64,000 bases of DNA from Candidatus Opimibacter iunctus (GTDB taxonomy: Bacteria; Bacteroidota; Bacteroidia; Chitinophagales; Saprospiraceae), in assembly GCA_016716665.1 (NCBI GenBank), contig JADJVH010000004.1, positions 124,001 to 188,000 on the forward strand, read 5' to 3'. Of the stretch, positions 9,242-17,820 are shown piece after piece. The position numbers were made by a program, and so were the translations under genes. Position 1 is the first letter of the stretch. Every line of letters starts with the position of its first letter. The notes under the pieces were generated by a model. That model had not been told where the DNA came from. It worked only from the letters and a program-made list of their open reading frames with translations, and ran no database searches.

Positions 9242-10402
9242 CTATGCCGGTAATGAAACAGCGTGTACACCCATTGCCAATATTCCTGCCAGTTGGTCTA
9301 TAGTGAAATCGATATCCTCCCTAGTTGTATTTCTACTGAAAGAAAAACGAACAGCTTTTCGATTGGTCGGATGTCCGATAGCATTGAGCACATGAGATTG
9401 GGATTCCGCCCCTGAACTGCATGCACTACCTCCGCTGGCACTGATCCCTGCTATATCAAGGGACATGATCAGCAGCTCAGCATATGGCCCGGGAGGAAAG
9501 GAAACATTCAGGACTGTATACAAGGATTGTGTAGGATGTCCATTGAAATAAACATCAGGACAAATCTCGCTGATGCGTTCCTTCATATAAGCCTTTAGCT
9601 CGGAAATGAGGGCCACATCCTCACTCAGTTCGGTATAGGCGAGTTGCATGGCCTTTGCAAGGCCAACAATTCCTGAGATATTTTCAGTACCGGCGCGCAT
9701 ATTTCTTTCCTGTGAACCACCGTCTATAAACGGCTCGATGTGACACCGGTTGTGGATATAGATAAAACCAATGCCTTTAGGCCCGTAAAATTTATGTGCA
9801 GCTCCAGACAGAAAATCGATAGGGGTTTGTTGCACGTTAATCTGATAATGACCTATGGTTTGTACTGTATCTGAATGCAGCCAGGCTCCATATTTTTTAC
9901 AAAGCGTTGAAAGTGCATCCAGATCGAGGAGTGAACCCAACTCATTATTGGCGTGCATAAGGGACACAAGCGTTGGCGCATCCGATGAAGACAGTAATTC
10001 CTCAAGGTGAGCAAAGTCAGGCAGGCCGTATCTATCGATGCGCACCAAATCCACACCGACCATATGGCGATTGTGAAGATGTTCCACTGAGTTTTTTACA
10101 CAATGGTGTTCCGCAGGAGAAGTGATGATTCTTTTGACCCCTAGGTCAGTTACTGCGCACTTGATGGCCATATTGTTTGATTCTGTCCCCCCGGAAGTAA
10201 AAAAGATCTCTCCGGTGGATGCGCCAATAAGGCCTGCAACCATTTTCCTTGCTCCTTCAATGGCGGCCCTGGTGGTCCTGCCATCCTGGTGGATAGAGGA
10301 TGGATTGCCAAAATTACTGGTCAGGAATGGCATCATTGCTTCTAATACTTCCTGGCGGATTGGCGTAGTAGCCGCATTATCAAGATATACTCTTCTGGAC
10401 AT
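9242..10402 (-). CDS. Cysteine desulfurase (NifS/IscS family)
   Basis: PLP enzyme that takes sulfur from L-cysteine for Fe-S clusters and thiolated tRNA. I prefer ATG 10402, giving MSRRVYLDNAATTP, the classical N-terminus (386 residues); an ATG eight codons upstream is possible. The PLP lysine is in SGAAHKFYGPKGIGF, and the sulfur-accepting cysteine loop is GGSACSSGAESQSHVL near residue 325. The short loop places it with NifS/IscS rather than SufS. With mrp and NifU nearby on the other strand, this end of the window is rich in Fe-S genes. Confidence 0.92.
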   Translation of the reverse strand: MSRRVYLDNAATTPIRQEVLEAMMPFLTSNFGNPSSIHQDGRTTRAAIEGARKMVAGLIGASTGEIFFTSGGTESNNMAIKCAVTDLGVKRIITSPAEHHCVKNSVEHLHNRHMVGVDLVRIDRYGLPDFAHLEELLSSSDAPTLVSLMHANNELGSLLDLDALSTLCKKYGAWLHSDTVQTIGHYQINVQQTPIDFLSGAAHKFYGPKGIGFIYIHNRCHIEPFIDGGSQERNMRAGTENISGIVGLAKAMQLAYTELSEDVALISELKAYMKERISEICPDVYFNGHPTQSLYTVLNVSFPPGPYAELLIMSLDIAGISASGGSACSSGAESQSHVLNAIGHPTNRKAVRFSFSRNTTREDIDFTIDQLAGILAMGVHAVSLPA

Positions 10403-10463
10403 GGTGTGAATCTGAAATGAGGGCACAATTTACGGAAGTTACCAGAGTTCCAATCCCGAAATC

Positions 10464-11834
10464 CTAAATCAGGCTTTTCACCCTGTCAACCAGGGAACGG
10501 GCTTCTTCGGCTGACCTGGCTTCCGCATAAATGCGAAGAATAGGCTCTGTATTGGACTTACGTAGCTGGACCCAGGCTCCGGGAAGGTCTATTTTGAGTC
10601 CATCACGGGTATCAAGACTATTTTCAATAAAGTGTCCTGCCACTTTATCCAGGATGCCCTGGGCAGACTGAGCGGGATCAAAGGATACTTTATCCTTGAC
10701 CATGACATATTGCGGATAGCCACTTTTCAATTGGGATAGTGACTTGCCACTGGTAGCCAGGTGCATGAGGATCAGGGCAATTCCTATCAGTGAATCTCTG
10801 CCATAATGCAGTTGTGGATCGATGATGCCTCCATTTCCTTCACCACCGAGGACGGCCCCCCTGTATTTCATCTCCTTGACGACATGGACTTCACCGACTG
10901 GTGCATAGTAGCATGGGACATCATATGATGCAGCAAGGTCAGCCAGTGCCCGGCTCGAGGAGAGGTTAGTCACCAGAGCCCCTTTCTTGTGGTTGAGGAC
11001 ATAATCTGCGGCGCACACAAGGGTGTATTCTTCGCCAAAAAAGACACCATCTTCACTCACCAGCGCCAATCGATCAACATCAGGATCAACACTGATGCCC
11101 AGGGATGCCTTATACTGCACTACCGCCTCGCATAACTCGGTCAGATGCTCAGGAAGCGGTTCGGGATTATGGGCAAATACGCCCGAGAGATCTGCATTGA
11201 TCAACTCATACTCTACACCCAAAACGTCCAGGAGAGGTGGGATGCTGATGCTGCCGGTGCTGTTGATGCAATCCACGACCACCTTGAGGCGGGCTTCTGA
11301 TATAACCCTTGCATCCACCAGGGGATGTTCCACGATGGCCATGATATGCTGTTCGATCGCATCGTTGACCTGAGTCACTTTACCCAATTTAACCACCGAT
11401 GCATATTCTACGGATGTGCTTCCTGATTCAGCCATTTCCTTGATCTCCTCTCCGGCTTCCTGGCTGATAAATTCACCGAGATGGTTCAGGAATTTCAAGG
11501 CATTCCACTCTTGTGGATTATGGCTGGCCGTGATGATGATGCCTCCGGAAGCTCCTGCCGATGTGACATACATCTCCACACTGGGGGTAGTAGAGTAATC
11601 AAGGTCCAATACATCGATTCCCATGGCCTGCAGTGTGCTGATCACCAGGTTTTTGACCATTTCTCCGGAAATCCTGCCATCCCTGCCGATCACGACAACT
11701 GGTCGTTCAGCATGCCTTGAAAGAAAAGTTCCGTAGGCTGCTATAAAGGCGACAATATCAGGTGGCGTCAGGTTATTGCCCGGCTGGCCACCAATGGTAC
11801 CCCGGATCCCGCTTACAGATTTGATGAGTGACAC
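10464..11834 (-). CDS. glmM: Phosphoglucosamine mutase
   Basis: Interconverts glucosamine-6-phosphate and glucosamine-1-phosphate for UDP-GlcNAc and peptidoglycan. The 456 residues cover the four alpha-D-phosphohexomutase domains: FGIRGT-like start (VSGIRGTIGG), active serine in TASHNPQEWNALK near residue 103, the metal loop DPDVDRLAL near 250, sugar-binding GGEGNGG near 335, and the phosphate loop RKSNTEPILRIYAEA close to the end. GEGNGG rather than GEESG favours a GlmM/archaeal-type mutase. Divergent from the PAP2 gene with a 45-base gap. Confidence 0.88.
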   Translation of the reverse strand: MSLIKSVSGIRGTIGGQPGNNLTPPDIVAFIAAYGTFLSRHAERPVVVIGRDGRISGEMVKNLVISTLQAMGIDVLDLDYSTTPSVEMYVTSAGASGGIIITASHNPQEWNALKFLNHLGEFISQEAGEEIKEMAESGSTSVEYASVVKLGKVTQVNDAIEQHIMAIVEHPLVDARVISEARLKVVVDCINSTGSISIPPLLDVLGVEYELINADLSGVFAHNPEPLPEHLTELCEAVVQYKASLGISVDPDVDRLALVSEDGVFFGEEYTLVCAADYVLNHKKGALVTNLSSSRALADLAASYDVPCYYAPVGEVHVVKEMKYRGAVLGGEGNGGIIDPQLHYGRDSLIGIALILMHLATSGKSLSQLKSGYPQYVMVKDKVSFDPAQSAQGILDKVAGHFIENSLDTRDGLKIDLPGAWVQLRKSNTEPILRIYAEARSAEEARSLVDRVKSLI

Positions 11835-11867
11835 AGCTACTACGATTGATTTTGTCCGGCAAAACTA

Positions 11868-11875
11868 TACATTTG
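11868..11875 (+). promoter_or_regulatory. Bacteroidota -7 box before the PAP2 gene
   Basis: TACATTTG matches TAnnTTTG exactly and ends 5 bases before the ATG, implying a very short or leaderless 5' end. A partial -33 (TTG at 11845-11847) has a 20-base spacer. Confidence 0.35.
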
Positions 11876-11879
11876 ATCG

Positions 11880-12455
11880 ATGATGGAGACATTGCTTCAC
11901 TGGGATAGTTCAATCTTTCACTGGATCAACAGCGGATGGAGCAATCCGGTATTTGATTTCCTGCTGCCAGCCGCCAGAAATAAATATGTCTGGCTCCCGC
12001 TTTATGTATTCTGTATCACCTGGATCTTGTTCAATTTCACCCTGAAGCAGGGGAGTATCATCCTGTTGTTTATCACAGTCTCAATATTCGCTTCTGACAC
12101 TATCAGTTCAAGTCTGATCAAGAAACAGGTCCAACGGCCAAGACCTTGTCATGAACAACAGATGATTCCACCTGTCATCGGAAGAGTGCCGTGCGGGGGT
12201 GGTTACAGTTTTACTTCATCTCACGCCGCTAACCACTTTTGCCTGGCCGCTTTTCTGGTGACTGTCTTTGGGAAATATATGCGCCGATGGAAGCATATCT
12301 GGTGGGCGTGGGCGGCAATGATTTCCATTGCCCAGGTGTATGTCGGACTTCATTATCCGCTTGACATCATTGGCGGGGCTATTCTAGGGATGATCATAGG
12401 GTCATCTATGGGCATTCTCTGCAGGCAACAGATCAGGGACGGAATACTGACATAA
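11880..12455 (+). CDS. PAP2-family membrane phosphatase
   Basis: Phosphatase of 191 residues with five to six membrane segments. The three PAP2 motifs are present: KKQVQRPRP near residue 80, the SSHA version of PSGH in YSFTSSHAANHF near 115, and the final SRxxxxxHxxxD box as AQVYVGLHYPLDIIGG near 160, whose histidine and aspartate complete the active site. Such enzymes dephosphorylate undecaprenyl pyrophosphate, phosphatidic acid or lipid A. Start ATG at 11880 or 11883 (MMET/MET). It stands 107 bases before folD. Confidence 0.9.
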   Translation: MMETLLHWDSSIFHWINSGWSNPVFDFLLPAARNKYVWLPLYVFCITWILFNFTLKQGSIILLFITVSIFASDTISSSLIKKQVQRPRPCHEQQMIPPVIGRVPCGGGYSFTSSHAANHFCLAAFLVTVFGKYMRRWKHIWWAWAAMISIAQVYVGLHYPLDIIGGAILGMIIGSSMGILCRQQIRDGILT

Positions 12456-12562
12456 GGGTTAAGATAGACAGGTAAACATAAGTACCTTAGCGCCTGAATT
12501 GATCAGGAAAGTGATCAGTTAATCATGTTATACTATAGAAATCAATACAAAACGTAATCACT

Positions 12563-13450
12563 ATGCAGATCATTGACGGAAATGCCCTTGCGCAGCAAAT
12601 CAAGGCAGAGCTCCGGGAGAAAGTGGACAAGGTTGTTGCAACAGGCAAAAGAGCCCCGCACCTCGCGGCTGTGCTCATCGGGGATCACCCTGCCAGCAGG
12701 TCATATGTAACCAATAAAGTCAGAAGTTGTACCGATGCCGGTTTTCAATCTACCTTAATTCAAAGGCCTGCAGAAATCAGCCAGCAGGGATTGCTTGATA
12801 TCGTCAACGAATTGAATGAAGATCCGGAAATAGATGGTTTTATTGTGCAGTTGCCATTGCCTGAGCACATCCATGAAATGGATATAACGCTTGCCATCCG
12901 TCCTGAAAAGGATGTCGATGGTTTTCATCCGATGAATCTCGGACTGATGACCCTTGGCCTGCCGTCCTATCTTCCGGCGACCCCGATGGGTATCATGCAG
13001 ATGCTGGAACGCTATCATATCGACATCAGCGGAAAGACATGTTGCGTGATCGGCCGGAGTAATATCGTCGGTACGCCCATCAGTATTTTACTTTCCCGTA
13101 AGGCCATTCCCGGTGATGCCACGGTGATGCTATGTCACAGCCGTACACCGGATATAAAACAGATTGCATTGCAGGCTGATGTTTTGGTAGTAGCCCTCGG
13201 ACGACCTCATTTTCTGACTGCAGATATGGTCAAGGAAGGTGCTGTCGTTATCGATGTAGGTATCAACAGGATTGATGACCCGACAAAGAAATCAGGCTTT
13301 AGGTTGGTGGGCGATGTCGATTATGATAATGTCGCTCCCAAGTGCAGCTATATCACCCCGGTGCCGGGCGGTGTAGGTCCCATGACCGTTACTTCCCTTT
13401 TACTCAATACCTGGAAGGCCTATTCGGGTGAAATCTATCCCCGACTATAA
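12563..13450 (+). CDS. folD: Bifunctional methylenetetrahydrofolate dehydrogenase/cyclohydrolase
   Basis: Converts 5,10-methylene-THF to 10-formyl-THF, feeding purine and formyl-Met synthesis. At 295 residues it is full length. Seen in order: catalytic SYVTNK (YxxxK) near 48-53, the family block DGFIVQLPLPEHI, PEKDVDGFHPMNLG, the NADP-binding VIGRSNIVGTP, and the closing PVPGGVGPMTVTSLL. Its TAA stop overlaps the prmA ATG by one base (TAATG), so the two are translationally coupled. Confidence 0.96.
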   Translation: MQIIDGNALAQQIKAELREKVDKVVATGKRAPHLAAVLIGDHPASRSYVTNKVRSCTDAGFQSTLIQRPAEISQQGLLDIVNELNEDPEIDGFIVQLPLPEHIHEMDITLAIRPEKDVDGFHPMNLGLMTLGLPSYLPATPMGIMQMLERYHIDISGKTCCVIGRSNIVGTPISILLSRKAIPGDATVMLCHSRTPDIKQIALQADVLVVALGRPHFLTADMVKEGAVVIDVGINRIDDPTKKSGFRLVGDVDYDNVAPKCSYITPVPGGVGPMTVTSLLLNTWKAYSGEIYPRL

Positions 13451-14292
13451 TGAGCATATCAAACCCTGAATACTTTTCGATGACCTTTGACACCAGAGGT
13501 TATGACAATGAAATATGGATGGCGATGCTTGGCGAGTGGCCATTCGAATCCTTCCACGAAGAAGGAAATAAGATTACTGCCTATATCCTCAAGCATGATA
13601 TTACCCAGGACCTGCTGGAGGCAATCAATGCAGCAAAGGACCACTGGTTTAATGACTACGAGATGGAGGTCGTTCCGGATCAAAACTGGAATGCAGTATG
13701 GGAGAGTTCATTCAACCCTGTAGCCGTCGATGATTATTGTTATATCCGCGCCGGCTTTCATTCAGGCAGCAAGGAAGGCTTCAGACACGAAGTAATCATC
13801 GCTCCCCGTATGGCTTTTGGCACCGGGCATCATGCGACCACCTATATGATGCTGCAGGCGATGTCAAAACTTGATTTCAAGGGTAAAAGAGTGTTTGATT
13901 TTGGCTGTGGCACAGGTATACTTTCGGTGGTTGCTGCTATGGAGGGTGCTTCTAAAGTTATTGGTGTTGATATACAGCCTGAATCCAGAGAAAACAGTTT
14001 AGAGCACGCCATGCTTAATCATGTTAGTGAGGCCTGCGAGTTCTATGAAGGCGGCATTGAAATGGCAGGCACAGAGAAATACGATATTATACTTGCCAAT
14101 ATCAACGTGACGGTGATCGCCAGGTATTTTGAGCAACTCAAATCCTTGTTACAACCAAACGGATATATATTGCTGTCCGGCATCATGACCTACGACAAGG
14201 TGTATATGGAACAACACTTGAATTTTCCACCATTAGTGCTGATCGAATTGCATGAGCGTAATGACTGGTTACAAGTGACGCTTAAGAATTGA
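13450..14292 (+). CDS. prmA: Ribosomal protein L11 methyltransferase
   Basis: SAM-dependent enzyme that trimethylates lysines of ribosomal protein L11, 280 residues. The N-terminal substrate domain holds PDQNWNAVWESSFNPV, a PrmA signature, followed by APRMAFGTGHHATT. The methyltransferase fold has motif I DFGCGTGILSVVAAMEGA near residue 155 and ANINVTVI as motif IV. It is coupled to folD and converges on maf with a 6-base gap. Confidence 0.92.
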   Translation: MSISNPEYFSMTFDTRGYDNEIWMAMLGEWPFESFHEEGNKITAYILKHDITQDLLEAINAAKDHWFNDYEMEVVPDQNWNAVWESSFNPVAVDDYCYIRAGFHSGSKEGFRHEVIIAPRMAFGTGHHATTYMMLQAMSKLDFKGKRVFDFGCGTGILSVVAAMEGASKVIGVDIQPESRENSLEHAMLNHVSEACEFYEGGIEMAGTEKYDIILANINVTVIARYFEQLKSLLQPNGYILLSGIMTYDKVYMEQHLNFPPLVLIELHERNDWLQVTLKN

Positions 14293-14298
14293 TCACAT

Positions 14299-14883
14299 TT
14301 ATTCCTGTTCATTCCAGGTAGCCAGCGTTTCATACACTTTATGAATCGGCAGGCCCATCACATTGGCATAGGATCCTTCAATGCGTGACACTTTAGTCCA
14401 GCCGATCCAATCTTGTATCCCATATGCTCCAGCCTTATCCAGGGGAGGAAATGTCCTTACATAGTATTCGATTTCGTCAGCAGTCATTGGTTCAATCCAT
14501 ACAGAGGTATAATCTGAGAAACCAACACCACGCTTGTGGTTGCCGATAAAGACACCCGTGATGACAAGGTGGTGCCTGCCGGCAAGTGCTGAAATCATCT
14601 GCGCAGCCTCATCCTTGTCCAGTGGTTTGCCATAGATCCTGTCATCCAGGATGACAACGCTATCAGCAGTCAGGACAAGGCTCTGATGATCTATCAGTGG
14701 AATGGCAGCCTCAGCTTTTTTCCTGGCGAGGTATAATGGAATGTCCTCTACCTCCATATCAGCAGGATGATCTTCGGGGACATCGATATCAATCACTTTA
14801 AAGGTAATGCCTGCCGCCTTGAGCAGGTCATGACGCCTTGGCGATTTAGAAGCGAGGTAGAGTGGTGGATGACCTGTCAGCAT
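14299..14883 (-). CDS. maf: Maf-like nucleoside triphosphate pyrophosphatase
   Basis: House-cleaning pyrophosphatase (Maf/YhdE group) that hydrolyses dTTP, UTP or modified nucleotides. The 194 residues contain LASKSPRRHDLLKAAGI at the start, the catalytic TADSVVIL near residue 70, YGKPLDKDEA, and GAYGIQDW with the IEGSYANVMGLP block near 165-175, all in the expected order. The start at 14883 lies 14 bases downstream of the inferred acs stop, so the two may be transcribed together. Confidence 0.92.
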   Translation of the reverse strand: MLTGHPPLYLASKSPRRHDLLKAAGITFKVIDIDVPEDHPADMEVEDIPLYLARKKAEAAIPLIDHQSLVLTADSVVILDDRIYGKPLDKDEAAQMISALAGRHHLVITGVFIGNHKRGVGFSDYTSVWIEPMTADEIEYYVRTFPPLDKAGAYGIQDWIGWTKVSRIEGSYANVMGLPIHKVYETLATWNEQE

Positions 14884-14897
14884 AGTTGATATATTGG

Positions 14898-16805
14898 TTA
14901 ATTGGTCTTACGTGTTTTCGCTACGATCTCATCAACAATTTCCGGATTGAGCAATGTCGAAGTATCACCGAGGTTAGCATAATCGTTTTCAGCAGGCCTT
15001 GCGCAGGAGCCTTCGCATGATTTTTCCTGATCTCGTTTTAGGCAGTCCACTTACGATCATGATTTCATCTGCCCTGGCTATGGGTCCGATATGTTGCACG
15101 AGTTTCTCGTTGATCTCTTTGTGCAGGAGGGCCTGGTCATGGTCAGGGTGCAATACAATGACATATGCATATATCCCCTGGCCCTTGATCGGATGCGCAT
15201 AGCCGACGACGGCGCTTTCTACAATATTCGGATGTTCATCGATAGCATCTTCTATTTCGGCAGTGCCTATCCGGTGGCCGCTCACATTGATGACATCATC
15301 TACGCGACCAATGATCCTGTAGCGGCCTTCTGCATCGCGCCTGGCTTCATCCCCTGTGAAATACAATCCCGGAAACGCTGAAAAATATGACTGCCTGCAG
15401 CGTTCATGGTCTCCATAGGTGGTCCGGATGATGGAAGGCCAGGACCTCCGGATGCAAAGCAGGCCCTCTACATCATTTCCTATAACTTCCTGGCCTGTCA
15501 CATCTACCAGCAGTGGTTCAACACCAGGCATAGGATAGGATGCAAAGCATGGTTTTGTATCCGTGATATAAGGTATAGGAGTGATCATGATCCCACCGGT
15601 TTCCGTCTGCCACCATGTATCAATGACCGGAGCAATACCCCTTCCGATCTTTTCATTGTACCAGTGCCATGCTTCCTCATTGATGGGTTCACCGACAGAA
15701 CCGAGCACTCTGATCGAGGAAAGGTCATGTCCCTCGGTATATTCATCTCCGGCAGCCATCAATGCCCTTATCGCCGTAGGGGCCGTATAGAATATATTCA
15801 CTTTATGTTTTTCACAGACCTTCCAGAAACGAGAAGGATCCGGAAAAGTAGGAACACCTTCAAACAGCAGGGTCGTTCACCATTCAGGAGCGGTCCATAG
15901 ATGACGTAACTATGTCCTGTGATCCATCCAATATCTGCAGTACACCAGAATACTTCACCTGGTTGGTATTGGAAAACATTGTTGAAAGAATATCCGGCAT
16001 ACACCATATACCCTCCGCAGGTGTGTACTGCACCTTTTGGTTTCCCTGTTGATCCGGATGTGTACAGGATAAACAAAGGGTCTTCACTATCCATAATCTC
16101 GGGCGGGCATACTCCATCTTGTCCTTCAGTCACTTCGTACCACCAGATGTCACGCCCGCTGACCCAGGAAATACTCCCGCCAGTGTTACGGTATACGATG
16201 ACTTTTTCAACACCGGGACATCCCGATGCCAATGCTTCATCAACTACTGTCTTGACCGGTATTTGTTTTGACCCCCTCACGTTGTAATCAGCACAGATGA
16301 CCATATTACATGAAGCATCCTGTATCCGGTCAGCCAGTGATGCAGCTGAAAATCCGGCAAATACGACACTGTGAATAGCCCCGATCCTTGCACAGGCAAG
16401 GATACCGATGACGAGTTCTGGAACCATCGGCATGTAAAAACAAATCCTGTCTCCCTTCTTTATTCCATTTGCCTTGAGTCCATTAGCAAAAATGCAGACG
16501 GCCCTATGCAACTCTCTATAGGTGAGTTTCCTCGTTTCCTGCATCGGTTCACTCGGCTCCCAGATGATGGCTGTTTCATCTCCATTCTTATCGAGGTGGC
16601 GATCAAGACAATTGACTGTGATATTTAGTTTTCCACCAAGGTACCATTGGTTATGGGCTTGAATGAAATCAGGTTCGGAGACTTTAGTCCACCTTGTGCT
16701 CCATAGATATGCTTCGGCCCGTTCTGCCCAGAAGGAGTCCGGGTCAGATAGGCTCTGCTTGTATGCCTCGTGATAATCCTCAATAGATCTGATCTGTAAA
16801 TTCAT
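14898..16805 (-). pseudogene. acs: Acetyl-CoA synthetase, two frameshifts
   Basis: AMP-forming acetyl-CoA synthetase (acetate + ATP + CoA to acetyl-CoA), about 635 residues when repaired, a normal length. From 16805 (MNLQIRSIEDYHEAY) the reading runs through LYTSGSTGKPKGAVH to YGPLLNG. It then needs one extra base near 15878 to continue as TTLLFEGVPTFPDPSRFWK. The second part has WWQTETGG, YFTGDEARRDAEGRY and the acetylation-site motif PKTRSGKIMRRLLRK, then stops early at 14989. Skipping one base near 14996 restores AENDYANLGDTSTLLNPEIV and ends at TAA 14898-14900. Conservation on both sides of each shift suggests sequencing or assembly errors or very recent loss. The UbiA gene lies 19 bases upstream. 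Confidence 0.85.
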
Positions 16806-16824
16806 AAGGCTAAAACCTTCGGGT

Positions 16825-17691
16825 TTAAATAATCAATAGTATAAATGTCCCGGCAAGCATGACCCCTTTGATCACTAAAGAGGCATGATGAAAATACACC
16901 TTGTCGCTGGCCCACCAAACAAATGCCATCGAAGCAATGACTGCTCCCTGCATAATCGTTAAAATCAGTTTTACAGTACTCCCTGACTGGTCGGTATCCC
17001 AGGCATATAAAGCGGCTACCAATATAACGCCAAGTATCAAAGCCATTATCTTTCCGGACAGGAGACCATAGCGGACAACGAACGTCTGACACGATGCCCT
17101 GGCGTCCCCTTCCACATCTTCCAGGTCTTTGACTACCTCCCTGTACCAGGTGGTCAAAAATGCAAATGCGCAATAATACCACAAGGCCTGGCTGATGACT
17201 TCCTGGTTGCCTGCAAGCCAGTCCGGTAGCGCCACGATGGCCACAACTCCTGCACAAAACAAGCCTACCCACAGGTTACCAGCGATAGGTTTGCATTTTA
17301 GCGTAAATGAATACAACCACAGTCCAATTACGGCTATTGGATAAATGAACAGGTAAGCCATCATGGATAGCCTTATAGCCAGTACTACTGAGATAATAGC
17401 GCCTAGTGCTAAGAGAGAAAAATAAACGATCAGGACGTGCCTTTTCGTCCATGTGTTTCCTGCTATCCATCGTTGCGGACGGTTAATGCGGTCTATAGGT
17501 GCATCATAATAATCATTGATCACATACCCGGAGGCGGCAATCAGCATAGTGATGCTACACAGCAGGACAAAACCGGTCAATCCGAGGACAGAATGAAAGG
17601 TGTCCAGCAACTGATGATAGATCAGGGACTGGATCAGGGCGACCATCAGCACATTTGGCCATCGTATGATATTGAAAAAGTTACTTAGCAT
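16825..17691 (-). CDS. UbiA-family prenyltransferase
   Basis: Membrane prenyltransferase of 288 residues with about nine hydrophobic segments. Both Asp-rich motifs that bind the Mg-prenyl diphosphate are present: NDYYDAPIDRINRPQR near residues 60-75 (NDxxDxxxD) and KDLEDVEGDARASCQT near 188-200 (DxxDxxxD). The sequence looks like the geranylgeranylglycerol-phosphate geranylgeranyltransferase subgroup annotated in Bacteroidota, but heme O, menaquinone or chlorophyll-type transferases share these motifs. It is followed by acs after 19 bases. Confidence 0.85.
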   Translation of the reverse strand: MLSNFFNIIRWPNVLMVALIQSLIYHQLLDTFHSVLGLTGFVLLCSITMLIAASGYVINDYYDAPIDRINRPQRWIAGNTWTKRHVLIVYFSLLALGAIISVVLAIRLSMMAYLFIYPIAVIGLWLYSFTLKCKPIAGNLWVGLFCAGVVAIVALPDWLAGNQEVISQALWYYCAFAFLTTWYREVVKDLEDVEGDARASCQTFVVRYGLLSGKIMALILGVILVAALYAWDTDQSGSTVKLILTIMQGAVIASMAFVWWASDKVYFHHASLVIKGVMLAGTFILLII

Positions 17692-17820
17692 CCTTTGTGG
17701 GGGTTAATATAACTGCTTTCCTCTGCTTCTGCTGAACAGCGTATATGTCATCATTAAAAATAAATTCACTCGTTGCTGATTTGGAACTATTCGGTTAACC
17801 CCTTATATTTAAAAAATCTT

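Noticed and set aside
16802..17272. 156-codon frame on the same strand as the UbiA gene
   Set aside because: Rich in Cys, Arg and Gly and out of phase with the UbiA prenyltransferase, whose both Asp-rich motifs are intact; a shadow of that gene.
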